A stretch of 64,000 bases of DNA from NCBI RefSeq assembly GCF_009388985.1, contig NZ_CP036422.1, positions 4,168,501 to 4,232,500 of the forward strand, in the 5' to 3' direction. This stretch comes from Halioglobus maricola (GTDB lineage Bacteria > Pseudomonadota > Gammaproteobacteria > Pseudomonadales > Halieaceae). Each line of letters starts with the position of its first letter. Positions within the stretch are counted from its first letter, which is position 1. Both the position numbers and the translations under genes were made by a program. Below the pieces are notes generated by a model. That model ran no database searches, was not told where the DNA came from, and saw only the letters and a program-made list of their open reading frames with translations. Below are positions 8,444 to 15,667 of the stretch, one piece after another.

Positions 8444-8731
8444 TCACCAAGCGAGAACGATCCAAATCATAAGGGCGATGACGAGAAATGCCCAAATTGA
8501 CCTTTCAAGCTTATCATCTGGGTGTTCCAGTCTCTTGATGTAGATATAAAACGGCTCCCTGAGCGCAAAAGATCTCAATATGGCTATTAAGTAAATGAGG
8601 GCCAGGCTAACACCCAAAAACCGTGTAGTGGGCACATTTGAGGAGTAACTCCAGAGCAGCGCCATCACTCCTGCCCAAGCGATAGCGGCAAGAATGTAAC
8701 TAAGGTTTCGACTAGACAACATTGGGGCCAT
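8444..8731 (-). CDS. Small membrane protein, REPxxIY paralog B
   Basis: A 95-residue protein with three predicted membrane helices and no recognised family. After the second helix comes LREPFYIYIKRLEHPDDKLER, then a C-terminal helix ending IWIVLAW. The gene upstream in the operon (8731-9063) shows the same pattern, REPMRIYLSSLVHPGHRLLR, so the two are paralogs from an old tandem duplication. The start codon overlaps the stop of that gene as TAATG, which implies coupled translation. Function is unknown; no signal peptide or catalytic motif is visible. Confidence 0.75.
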   Translation of the reverse strand: MAPMLSSRNLSYILAAIAWAGVMALLWSYSSNVPTTRFLGVSLALIYLIAILRSFALREPFYIYIKRLEHPDDKLERSIWAFLVIALMIWIVLAW

Positions 8732-9063
8732 TACCCGACATTGTATGCTGGCTCGAAACTACGAAGCCAGACGCTCATCACAATGGTCAGCCATATGCCC
8801 GACATGACGAACAACAGCAGATTTCTAAGTAACCTGTGGCCTGGATGTACGAGTGACGATAAATAGATGCGCATTGGCTCCCTCGTTACATACGAGGCCA
8901 CAAGGTATATCCAGAACCACCACCCGACCCACGAAGTGATGAAGAAGCCAGTAGTGAAGTACTCTGGCCTTGCTGCACGCAACAGTACGGTAAGAATCAG
9001 CGCACCAATGACTGATATTCCAAGAAATAGGTTACTACTAACAGTGACTGGGCTGTTCGACAT
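8731..9063 (-). CDS. Small membrane protein, REPxxIY paralog A
   Basis: A 110-residue protein with three predicted membrane helices (about residues 11-28, 38-58 and 84-102). Between helices two and three it has REPMRIYLSSLVHPGHRLLR, which aligns with the matching loop of the next gene (shared positions REP, IY, L, HP, L, R). It is the first gene of the two-gene operon and its TAA overlaps the start of paralog B. The upstream region holds two inverted copies of the dispersed TGTCCGCTTT repeat. I do not recognise a family. Confidence 0.75.
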   Translation of the reverse strand: MSNSPVTVSSNLFLGISVIGALILTVLLRAARPEYFTTGFFITSWVGWWFWIYLVASYVTREPMRIYLSSLVHPGHRLLRNLLLFVMSGIWLTIVMSVWLRSFEPAYNVG

Positions 9064-9086
9064 GCTTCCTTGCGCCGATATTTGTG

Positions 9087-9107
9087 AATGTCCGCTTTGT
9101 GGACGTT
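9087..9107. repeat. Dispersed TGTCCGCTTT repeat, copy 2
   Basis: TGTCCGCTTTGTGGACG within 9087-9107, in front of the small membrane-protein operon. It forms an inverted pair with the AAAAGCGGACG copy at 9148-9169. Confidence 0.6.
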
Positions 9108-9147
9108 TGCAGCCTGCAATGTATCACAGGCTACCCAGGGCAGCTAA

Positions 9148-9169
9148 GGGGCCAAAAGCGGACGCACGT
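9148..9169. repeat. Dispersed repeat, copy 3 (inverted)
   Basis: GGGGCCAAAAGCGGACG within 9148-9169 is the reverse complement of the GTCCGCTTT core of copies 1 and 2. It lies between the end of the NYN-domain gene and the small membrane-protein operon. Confidence 0.6.
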
Positions 9170-9213
9170 TAACGCCGAGGCACCGAGTGCGGAGAAATCC
9201 TTGACTGGACTTA

Positions 9214-9930
9214 CTATGTTGTTTTCTTTCGCCGTACATTTTTAACCAGATAGGAGTTACCTGGGCCTCGCTTTAACTCAAACAGGTCTATGGCCTTAAC
9301 TAGAGTACTCAAGTTTTTGTAACCGTAGTTTCTAGTATCGAAAGAGGTCTTGTTGGATATATGTGAACCGACAGGACCTAGGGCCGCCCAACCGTTCTCA
9401 TCCTCCGTCGCTTCAATTGCCTGGCGCAATAGATTTATTAGCTTCGTGTCGGATTTGATGCTTTTCGTTTTCGTGGTCTTTGTCTCGCCACTTTTTGATT
9501 CCTGATCAAGGAACAAAAACTTGGAGCACGCATTAACAAATGGTGCTGGGGCTTTTCTCTCACCAAAACCGAGAACTACCTTACCCTCAGCTAATGCACG
9601 AGTGACCATTGGGGTGAAGTCACAATCAGAAGAGACGAAGCACATTACGTCAATATTCTTTGTATACATTACATCCATCGCATCAATCACGAGTGCGATA
9701 TCTGATGCATTCTTGCCTTTTGAAAGATCATACTGTTGTACAGGTTGGATAGCGTACTCATGCAATAGATCTTCCCAGCCCTTGATCGATGATTTTTTCC
9801 AATTCCCATACGCCTTTCTTATTGTTACGACACCGTACTTCGCAACCTCACTAAGAACATCTTCAAACTTGCTAGCAGGCGCGTTGTCTGCATCAATGAA
9901 CAGTGCAATCTTCTGTTTGGTTTCATCCAT
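9214..9930 (-). CDS. NYN-domain (PIN-like nuclease) protein with C-terminal OST-HTH/LOTUS domain
   Basis: A 238-residue protein. Residues 1-145 form a NYN domain of the LabA-like type: IALFIDADNAP with the first acidic residues, KNASDIALVIDAMD, and FVSSDCDFTPMVTRALAEGK. These Asp positions are those expected to bind metal in PIN-like RNases. After a Lys/Thr-rich linker, the last 75 residues (LINLLRQAIEATEDENGWAAL to the end) look like an OST-HTH/LOTUS RNA-binding module, with the typical FDTRNYGYKNLSTLVKA. The family is expected to act on RNA in the cytosol; the target is unknown. It stands alone in the island between copies of the dispersed repeat. Confidence 0.88.
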   Translation of the reverse strand: MDETKQKIALFIDADNAPASKFEDVLSEVAKYGVVTIRKAYGNWKKSSIKGWEDLLHEYAIQPVQQYDLSKGKNASDIALVIDAMDVMYTKNIDVMCFVSSDCDFTPMVTRALAEGKVVLGFGERKAPAPFVNACSKFLFLDQESKSGETKTTKTKSIKSDTKLINLLRQAIEATEDENGWAALGPVGSHISNKTSFDTRNYGYKNLSTLVKAIDLFELKRGPGNSYLVKNVRRKKTT

Positions 9931-10016
9931 CTAAGCAGGCCTCTCTGTCGCTTGCGTAAAAGGTGGGGTCGGTGAAAGAGTCAGTGTGCATCGAAAATCC
10001 TTTTCAATGTGAAGGG

Positions 10017-10043
10017 CAGCTTTGTGGACGAAAGCGGACGTTC
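10017..10043. repeat. Dispersed repeat, copy 4
   Basis: CAGCTTTGTGGACGAAAGCG followed by GACGTTC. It combines the CTTTGTGGACG element of copy 2 with an inverted AAAGCGGACGTT element, upstream of the NYN-domain gene. Confidence 0.6.
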
Positions 10044-10161
10044 CCAAATAGTGACAACATCAAATCATTCAATCAATTATTCAGTGCTACTCGGTTACAG
10101 TGATACTCGGGCAATCAGCTTAATTAGCTGATTTTCAATAGTATTTAAATTGGCCAGAAAA

Positions 10162-10254
10162 ATTGAAAACCTCCGTGGCATTAGCTCGATTCAGTCTCCG
10201 GGGACCATGAATTAAGAAGGCCTCGTCTATTATGACGGGACCCTTCTATTTTCT
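10162..10254 (+). repeat. Decayed tRNA-Phe 3' half plus terminator (displaced att-like copy)
   Basis: Bases 10162-10207 align without gaps to 7468-7513 of tRNA-Phe, from the anticodon loop (ATTGAAAA) to the CCA, with 37 of 46 bases identical by my count. The match continues through the flank and the terminator hairpin (AAGGCCTCGTC to 10225, ATGACGGG from 10232). Mismatches break the T-stem, so it cannot be a working tRNA. A copy that starts in the anticodon loop and runs past the tRNA end is what integration by a tyrosine recombinase at a tRNA gene leaves behind. Confidence 0.85.
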
Positions 10255-10266
10255 GCTCTAGCCCAG

Positions 10267-10520
10267 CTACTGAACCTCCAGATAAATCGTAGTGGAGCCA
10301 AATCCATCACGAACAAAGCGTACATCAAGGTTTTCATCCGGCATGTTCTGCGAAATCTCATTCAGTATTCGCCCGCCTCGGTTACTTTGTATCATAGAAT
10401 CCGAGGTTTCCTGCTGGTACGTGACCTTACAAACAGAGCCCTTGCAATAAACATCATCCAGCGTTACATCTAACTCTGTTGATTCAAAAGTCTCGTGGAT
10501 AGACTCTGTATACCCGTAAT
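10267..10520 (-). pseudogene. Out-of-frame 3' part of the coiled-coil exported-protein gene
   Basis: Downstream of the G tract at 10521-10529 another - strand frame stays open for about 84 codons to TAG at 10267. It encodes a sequence that looks like real protein, including LDDVYCKGSVCKVTYQQETS and DVRFVRDGFGSTTIYLEVQ. It has no plausible start or ribosome-binding site of its own. One extra G in the tract (ten instead of nine), or two fewer, would join it to the upstream frame at SGGGDYGYTESIHE. I read it as the separated C-terminal domain of the gene at 10470-10949. Confidence 0.7.
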
Positions 10521-10949
10521 CCCCCCCCCGCTTGCTGACGCAAACCTTTCCTCTGCCTCGTAACCCGCATGGTAACTATTGTCGAGACTTGAGGAAAAAT
10601 GCTCAGCCAAAACGCCGATGCCGTTGCCCTCAACGGAATCAACACGCACTACGTCGACAGACAATGCCTGAACCACATTCTCCAACCCTACCAACCTCGA
10701 TTCGAGAGAATCAATGTCAAGCGCGGCAGGAACAGAGGGCTCTACAATATTATTGTTGGCCACAGGCAGAGAGAGGCGAGTCTCGAGATCTCGTATAGCT
10801 TCGGCATTGCTGTGCACTCGTTCGAGAATAGAGTCTGCTGGTATCGAGGGAGCATCGCTCTCCCCGCCAACCAGCCCAACCGCTAGCCAGGCGGAGGTCA
10901 CCGAACAAGCAACGGCTACACAGAAGTATTTCAAGTAATTCATGTTCAT
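10470..10949 (-). CDS. Membrane-anchored coiled-coil exported protein, truncated by frameshift at a G9 tract
   Basis: The start at 10949 overlaps the TAA of the upstream gene (TAATG) and gives MNMNYLKYFCVAVACSVTSA, one hydrophobic segment that acts as signal anchor or signal peptide. A Leu/Glu-rich segment with heptad-like spacing follows (SILERVHSNAEAIRDLETRL, then DIDSLESRLVGLENVVQAL). In this sequence the frame ends at TAG 10470, soon after a run of nine G (10521-10529 as C on +), with an unconvincing tail. A one-base shift in the tract extends the protein by about 84 residues. It could be a phase-variable gene, a decayed gene or a sequencing error. No known family. Confidence 0.7.
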   Translation of the reverse strand: MNMNYLKYFCVAVACSVTSAWLAVGLVGGESDAPSIPADSILERVHSNAEAIRDLETRLSLPVANNNIVEPSVPAALDIDSLESRLVGLENVVQALSVDVVRVDSVEGNGIGVLAEHFSSSLDNSYHAGYEAEERFASASGGGITGIQSLSTRLLNQQS

Positions 10950-11428
10950 TACTCCATAGCAATGAGGCCGATAGTCGTCCGGGGTGGCATGGTACATACA
11001 AGGTCGAATCTGTTAGCTGAATTAGATCGACGAAGCCCCATCCATTCCAGCGAATTCGAGATTCCTGGTGGAAAGCTCTTACTCTTACGAACATTGCGCT
11101 GAACCCAGTCTCCTTTATCTAACTCACGCAGATCGCAGTAGATTGTTTGGCTAAAATTGGCTGCATTAGTCGGCCTTACGATGAGATTGAACGTAGGCGC
11201 TGTCATATCGGTTTGAATGGGACACGACACTTTAATTTCCTTGTCATAAGATACATTTTGGATTCCCCCATCTTTGAATCTCAAATACCGATCCTGATTG
11301 TGAGGCGCGAATCCTTTACATATATGCCCACTCATAGCTACCACATCTGCTGAGGCCATTGGAGAGAAGCTGGCAATAGCCGCGCATCCAAGAAGCCCAG
11401 AAAGTAACCCAAGAATACCTTTATTCAT
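10949..11428 (-). CDS. Small secreted protein with four cysteines, unknown
   Basis: A 159-residue protein with a clear signal peptide (MNKGILGLLSGLLGCAAIAS, cleavage likely after SPMASA). The mature part contains four Cys (HICKG, VSCPI, IYCDL, LVCTM), which could form two disulfides in the periplasm, and has a beta-rich look. No family is recognised. The stop overlaps the start of the coiled-coil gene (TAATG), so the two are co-translated and probably co-function in the envelope. Confidence 0.72.
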   Translation of the reverse strand: MNKGILGLLSGLLGCAAIASFSPMASADVVAMSGHICKGFAPHNQDRYLRFKDGGIQNVSYDKEIKVSCPIQTDMTAPTFNLIVRPTNAANFSQTIYCDLRELDKGDWVQRNVRKSKSFPPGISNSLEWMGLRRSNSANRFDLVCTMPPRTTIGLIAME

Positions 11429-11519
11429 TTTTACTCCTTAAAAAAAGAAATTTTTGATGTAAGGCTCGACACAGAGCCAATAGAGGCCTCTTCTCACAAG
11501 CCTATATTCTTCAATATGA

Positions 11520-12131
11520 CTACGACTGTTTCACATAGCATTCGCTGTCGAAACAGCGAACTGTTAGTGTCTCTTCATCACCACATGCCAACTGCCAAAC
11601 CTCACTTTCTGCAGTAACTTCCAGCAATGAAACTGCTTCTTGACACTCCATACCCTGAGCAAGCGCCTTTACGTCTTTGCGGTGCTTTGCTCCAGAATCA
11701 CGAACGTCTTGGCGAGCTTCTTTCTTCGCAACTGTGTCTGCACCTTGGACTATCTCTTCTGGAGACATCGATTCGATACCGCAGTTTTTTGCTACCGAAT
11801 TTTGACGCAAGGACTCGTAATCACCCTTTAGCTGTGCATACTCTCCTGCTTCAGGACCATCTCCACCCTCTAAAGCAAATAGTGCCGGCCAGAATAGAAC
11901 CAAACCAACTCCCATTTGCCAGTTGTCAGCTGTTCGCTCCGATTTCAGCCGGTTATAGAGTTTTGTCGTTCGCTGACCGACATAGCCCATTTCTTGTGAG
12001 ATCTGGGAGCAGCTGTATCCTTGGTATTTGAGTGGGGACACATAAGCAGAGTCAATCTTGTCAGGGTGGCTCGCACAACCAGTCGTCAATGCGGCTACAG
12101 TAATTCCGAATGCTGCTATTGCAGATTTCAT
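11520..12131 (-). CDS. Island lipoprotein, conserved but of unknown function
   Basis: A 203-residue protein with a lipobox at LTTGC (Cys19), so a lipoprotein after signal peptidase II cleavage. The next segment LKYQGYSCSQISQEM, followed by a helical stretch, resembles a widespread small lipoprotein family of mobile and prophage regions with the pattern PYxGxxCxQL; its role is unknown. A short hydrophobic segment (MGVGLVLFWPALFAL) follows, then a charged helical part and a Cys-containing C-terminus. The ribosome-binding site AAGGAGGT is very strong. It heads the set of three exported proteins in this half of the island, about 90 bp before the next gene. Confidence 0.8.
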   Translation of the reverse strand: MKSAIAAFGITVAALTTGCASHPDKIDSAYVSPLKYQGYSCSQISQEMGYVGQRTTKLYNRLKSERTADNWQMGVGLVLFWPALFALEGGDGPEAGEYAQLKGDYESLRQNSVAKNCGIESMSPEEIVQGADTVAKKEARQDVRDSGAKHRKDVKALAQGMECQEAVSLLEVTAESEVWQLACGDEETLTVRCFDSECYVKQS

Positions 12132-12331
12132 AACCTACCTCCTTTTTGGTTAACAGCAGAATCGCTGCCATGCGAGCAATATATGGGCTAAAAGGGGTAG
12201 AAGATGTGATCAAGAACGACAGTGGATTGACTCCCTGCGCCATAAGGAACAGGGTTAACCGAAGTAAGGCCAGCTATCAGAAAGAGCCTAGTGCTGAACT
12301 ATTACGGACAATAGAAAATCAGGCGATACCA

Positions 12332-12364
12332 AGGGCCTCGTCAGCTATGACGGGGCCTTTTTTT
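12332..12364 (+). terminator. Third copy of the tRNA-Phe terminator
   Basis: Stem AGGGCCTCGTCA (12332-12343), loop GCTA, TGACGGGGCCTT (12348-12359), then a T run. It is almost identical to the terminator behind tRNA-Phe, and closer to it than copy 2 is. The T run faces +, but every gene from 7588 to here is on -, so nothing nearby needs it. It probably marks the original chromosomal flank of tRNA-Phe. Confidence 0.85.
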
Positions 12365-13227
12365 CATGCCCCCGAATGCTCAATTTTTTCCAACACGGAT
12401 GCCAACACAGCTTCAGGCGCCTCCACCTGAGGATAGTGTCCCACCCCCTCAAGACGGACAGTATCGGGGTTGGGAATCAGTGCTTCATAGCGGTCCACCA
12501 AATGCCCCCCCGAAACGGGATCCAACACGCCGTCCGTAAGGCGAATAGGAATCTCCGCCTGTTGCAGTGCACCCACCCAACGTTCGCGGTTGGCGCGACG
12601 CTCGGTAATGTAGTGAATAAGGCGATGCATGACCTTGTGCCCGTCGTTGTACTGGATCAGTTCCCAGAACTCATCAATTTCCTGCTCACTAGGGGGAGTG
12701 TCAGGGCCAAATACTTTTTTCAAATTCTTCGAAAGAGTGCCTCGCTTCATTAACTTGACCAGCAATCCACCGATCGGGCTACGCAACACTTTCTGCATAA
12801 ACACAGCGTGATGCGTTTCGGGGAAAAGCCCTCCGTTGAGCAGGTTGAGCGTTTTCATGTGGAAACCGAGTGAACCCTCGTTTTGCCGCGCCAACAGTTC
12901 CTGGGCCACAGTGTCACCGTAATCGTGTGCCAGAACGTGGCACTCGCCGACACCCAGCCTCTCCAATAAGCGGCAATAAAGATCTGCCTGAAAATAAAGG
13001 CTGTACGGTTGCTGGGGTTTATCGCTGTAACCGAAACCCAGCATGTCCAGAGTGATACAGCGATAACGCGCGACCAGTTCTGGCCAGATCTTGATCCAGT
13101 CCCAACTCGAGGTGGGGTAGCCGTGGATAAGCAGCAAGGGCTCACCCTCGCCCTCCACTCGATAGAAGATTCGGTGCCCTTCGTGCTCGAAATACTCGCC
13201 GGTGTCGCGCCACTGTTGCAACTTCAT
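12364..13227 (-). CDS. Alpha/beta hydrolase with Asp nucleophile, MEST-like
   Basis: A 287-residue cytosolic alpha/beta hydrolase. The oxyanion motif is LLIHGYPTSSWDW, and the nucleophile elbow reads LAHDYGDTVAQELL, placing Asp102 where esterases have Ser. That is the pattern of epoxide hydrolases and haloalkane dehalogenases; the HDYGD-VAQELL wording is closest to the MEST family as I remember it. A later acid (DGVLDPVSG) and His (EGVGHYPQ) complete the triad. It is the first core gene beyond the island, its stop touching the third terminator copy, and is divergent from the barrel-protein gene. The substrate is unknown. Confidence 0.88.
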   Translation of the reverse strand: MKLQQWRDTGEYFEHEGHRIFYRVEGEGEPLLLIHGYPTSSWDWIKIWPELVARYRCITLDMLGFGYSDKPQQPYSLYFQADLYCRLLERLGVGECHVLAHDYGDTVAQELLARQNEGSLGFHMKTLNLLNGGLFPETHHAVFMQKVLRSPIGGLLVKLMKRGTLSKNLKKVFGPDTPPSEQEIDEFWELIQYNDGHKVMHRLIHYITERRANRERWVGALQQAEIPIRLTDGVLDPVSGGHLVDRYEALIPNPDTVRLEGVGHYPQVEAPEAVLASVLEKIEHSGA

Positions 13228-13291
13228 GAAACTATACCTGTCAGCCCTGTTAATTTATTCTGTTGGTCAGTCACTACTTCGCCTAGCCAAT

Positions 13292-14311
13292 ATGCCCAGA
13301 TTCATTAGAAGAATAGCAGCTCTCTGCCTGGCAACGATGTTCGCCCAGCCTCTCTGGTCGAAGGAATCTCCTGAACCCACATTCGAAGAGCGCCCCATCC
13401 GCAATAGCAGCACCTATCCCTCCCTTGAGGAACGGGAACTGGGCAATCCGGTGATCAAGAAAACTGGCGAACCTGCTATCTGGGAACACCCCCTGCCGTT
13501 TTTTGCCCAGGACGTCATCGATCTCGGCTTCGAACTGCCAAAACCGTTCGGCCTCGCGGTAATACCCAACCGGATAGTACAGGAGCTCAGCCTCTCGGAT
13601 CTCTCGATACGCTTCAATGACCAACCTTGGGAAGACATCGATTTTGTTACCTTCGACACTCCTGAGGCAAGCAACAACAATGTCCAGCTCAAGTTCGACG
13701 CATGGGTCTTCCCCTTCATGAATCTATATGCCGTGTATGGCAAGATGCGCGGCGAAGGCGACATACCCATCGAAGTGGAAGGCCGCGGGCTGCTGGAATA
13801 TATCGGCATTAATTGCGACGGCATATTAGCACCCGCTGCTTGTCAGAGAACCATTCGCGGCACTGCCGAACCGGACTACGATGGCGAGAGCTTCAGCCTG
13901 GGCATGAACCTGGCTATGGGCTGGGAGCGTTTCTTTGTCACCCTGCCTCTTACCTACACCTGGAGCGACGTCAATATATTCCCGGAAAAGGTCGAGACCA
14001 TCTTCATATCACCACGCTTTGGCGTGACCGGCGATGTCGAGGAGATGGGCACGCTAGCCGTTTTCATCGGCGCCAGTTATCTCAAGGCTGACGTGGATGT
14101 CACCGGCAGCCTGGAATTCGACACCAGCGGGATTCCCGGCCTCGGGGACCAGACCACCCTCGATTTCGAAATCACCCAGAAAACAGCCGATCGCTGGAAC
14201 TACCTGCTTGGCTTCAACTGGGACATCACTCGCAGTTGGTCGGTCATGGGCGAGATCGGCGCCGGTGGAAGTCGGCAAAACTTCCTTGCGTCGGTCACCT
14301 GGCGTTTCTAA
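13292..14311 (+). CDS. Outer-membrane beta-barrel protein, unknown
   Basis: ATG 13292 is chosen because it opens a signal peptide (MPRFIRRIAALCLATMFAQP, cleavage near LWSKES); the frame is open 90 bp further up, overlapping the divergent hydrolase. The mature 310-residue chain alternates polar and hydrophobic residues, with many aromatic strand ends (LKFDAWVFPFMNLYAVYGKM, WNYLLGFNWDITRSWSV) and ends in TWRF, a C-terminal Phe as used by the BAM complex. No named porin family is recognised. It is followed 20 bp later by an exported M20 peptidase. Confidence 0.82.
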   Translation: MPRFIRRIAALCLATMFAQPLWSKESPEPTFEERPIRNSSTYPSLEERELGNPVIKKTGEPAIWEHPLPFFAQDVIDLGFELPKPFGLAVIPNRIVQELSLSDLSIRFNDQPWEDIDFVTFDTPEASNNNVQLKFDAWVFPFMNLYAVYGKMRGEGDIPIEVEGRGLLEYIGINCDGILAPAACQRTIRGTAEPDYDGESFSLGMNLAMGWERFFVTLPLTYTWSDVNIFPEKVETIFISPRFGVTGDVEEMGTLAVFIGASYLKADVDVTGSLEFDTSGIPGLGDQTTLDFEITQKTADRWNYLLGFNWDITRSWSVMGEIGAGGSRQNFLASVTWRF

Positions 14312-14331
14312 CATTCTGACGGAATACACCT

Positions 14332-15627
14332 ATGCAGCTCCTTCGTACCGCGTTGATCGCGTCCAGCTTTGCCTTAGCCCTGCCTGGGCAGGCCGCCCCA
14401 TTGAGCAACGAAGCACTGTTGACCCACTACCATCATCTCCATCGGAACCCTGAGCTATCGCTGCAGGAAAAGGAGACCTCCGCCTACCTGGCACGTGAAC
14501 TAAAAGAGTTGGGATACGAAGTCACCACCGACATCGGCGGCCACGGCATCGTCGCGATACTCGAGAACGGCAGCGGCCCAACCCTTATGTTCAGAGCGGA
14601 CATGGATGGCCTCCCCATCCCCGAAGCGACCGGGTTGCCCTACGCCAGCCAGGCCACCGGCATTATCCCCTCGGGTGATGAAGTTCCAGTCATGCACGGC
14701 TGTGGTCACGACGTCCACATGACGGTACTGCTTGGCGTTGCCAGCCAACTTGCCGCCCGGCGCGACGAATGGCAGGGCACGCTGATGCTCGTAGGTCAGC
14801 CCGCAGAAGAAGTGGGCAAAGGCGCCAAGGCCATGCTGGAGGATGGTCTGTTCACTCGCTTCCCCAGGCCTGAATACAATATGACCTTGCATGTGAGCGC
14901 GAGCCTTCCCGCTGGCCAGATAGCCTGGGTGAGCGGTTTCGCTATGGCCAACGTCGACTCGGTGGATGTGACTGTTTACGGCCAAGGGGGCCACGGCGCC
15001 TATCCACACAAAACCAAAGACCCCGTGGTTATGGCCGCCCAGATTGTCACCTCGCTGCAAACCATCGTCAGCCGTGAACTATCACCACTGGATTCGGCAG
15101 TGGTCACTGTGGGTTCAATCCATGGCGGTACCAAACACAACATCATCTCAGACGAAGTGAAACTGCAACTGACCGTGCGCAGCTACTCCGACAAGTCTCG
15201 CGCTCTTTTGCTACGTCGAATAAAGGAAATAAGCCAGGGCGTTGCGCGCACTGCAGGTATGCCCGAGGATCGTCTACCAGTGGTGGAAGTAAAAGATGAA
15301 TACACGCCAGCCGTTTACAACAACCCGGCGCTGGTCGCCAAAATTGCGCCGCTATTGGAGCGGAGCCTGGGCGAAGATGCTGTCGTGGAAACAAGCCCTG
15401 TGATGGGCGGGGAGGATTTCTCACGCTACGGCCGCACCGAACACAAAATTCCCGGCAGCCTTATGTGGCTGGGAGCAGTAAAGCCGACAGATTACGCGGC
15501 ATCAGAACGCGGTGAGCACTCACTCCCGAGCCTGCATTCAGCCAAATTTGCGCCAGACGCGGCGCCCGCGATTGAAACCGGCGTGAAAGCCGTCAGTGCA
15601 ACATTGTTGGGGTTGTTCAAGCCCTGA
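14332..15627 (+). CDS. Exported M20 family metallo-amidohydrolase
   Basis: A 431-residue peptidase M20/M40-type amidohydrolase (the family of hippurate hydrolase and N-acyl-amino-acid amidohydrolases) with a signal peptide (LLRTALIASSFALALPGQAA), so probably periplasmic. Metal-site signatures are FRADMDGLPI, VMHGCGHDVHM and GQPAEEVGKGAK, with a dimerisation-domain sequence GQGGHGAYPH and a late VMGGEDFSRYG. It probably cleaves an acyl- or peptide-amide bond to scavenge nutrients; the exact substrate cannot be read from sequence. Likely co-transcribed with the preceding barrel protein. Confidence 0.93.
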   Translation: MQLLRTALIASSFALALPGQAAPLSNEALLTHYHHLHRNPELSLQEKETSAYLARELKELGYEVTTDIGGHGIVAILENGSGPTLMFRADMDGLPIPEATGLPYASQATGIIPSGDEVPVMHGCGHDVHMTVLLGVASQLAARRDEWQGTLMLVGQPAEEVGKGAKAMLEDGLFTRFPRPEYNMTLHVSASLPAGQIAWVSGFAMANVDSVDVTVYGQGGHGAYPHKTKDPVVMAAQIVTSLQTIVSRELSPLDSAVVTVGSIHGGTKHNIISDEVKLQLTVRSYSDKSRALLLRRIKEISQGVARTAGMPEDRLPVVEVKDEYTPAVYNNPALVAKIAPLLERSLGEDAVVETSPVMGGEDFSRYGRTEHKIPGSLMWLGAVKPTDYAASERGEHSLPSLHSAKFAPDAAPAIETGVKAVSATLLGLFKP

Positions 15628-15635
15628 GGGAGAAT

Positions 15636-15658
15636 GGAGGCCCTGGAAGCGGGCCTCC
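15636..15658. terminator. Hairpin between convergent genes
   Basis: GGAGGCCC (15636-15643), 7-nt loop, GGGCCTCC (15651-15658), between the stops of the M20 peptidase and the Ala-rich lipoprotein. No long T run on either side, so function as a terminator is only likely. Confidence 0.5.
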
Positions 15659-15667
15659 CAGATCATC

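Larger units (their letters stand above)
9931..10266. other. Gene-free stretch holding the decayed tRNA-Phe copy
   Basis: No plausible gene on either strand. It contains one copy of the dispersed repeat (10017-10043), an AT-rich stretch, and from 10162 the displaced tRNA-Phe 3' end with its terminator. The promoter of the NYN-domain gene must also lie here, but I could not fix it. Confidence 0.7.
7514..12363. mobile_element. Accessory island inserted at the 3' end of tRNA-Phe (old, no integrase seen)
   Basis: Between tRNA-Phe and the MEST-like hydrolase lie about 4.8 kb that are visibly more AT-rich than either side, with every gene on - and most products unknown. A decayed copy of the tRNA-Phe 3' half plus terminator sits at 10162-10254, ungapped against the intact copy over 90 nt. 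A third copy of the terminator alone sits at 12332-12364, facing +, although no + strand gene precedes it. The simplest reading is two nested or successive integrations (about 7.51-10.25 kb and 10.26-12.36 kb), each displacing the old tRNA end. No integrase, relaxase or transposase is visible, so mobility is inferred only from the repeats and composition. Confidence 0.7.

Noticed and set aside
12146..12430. 94-residue + strand frame before the third terminator copy, possibly an integrase remnant
   Set aside because: No recognisable integrase motif, and its end is read from the terminator and the opposite hydrolase gene.
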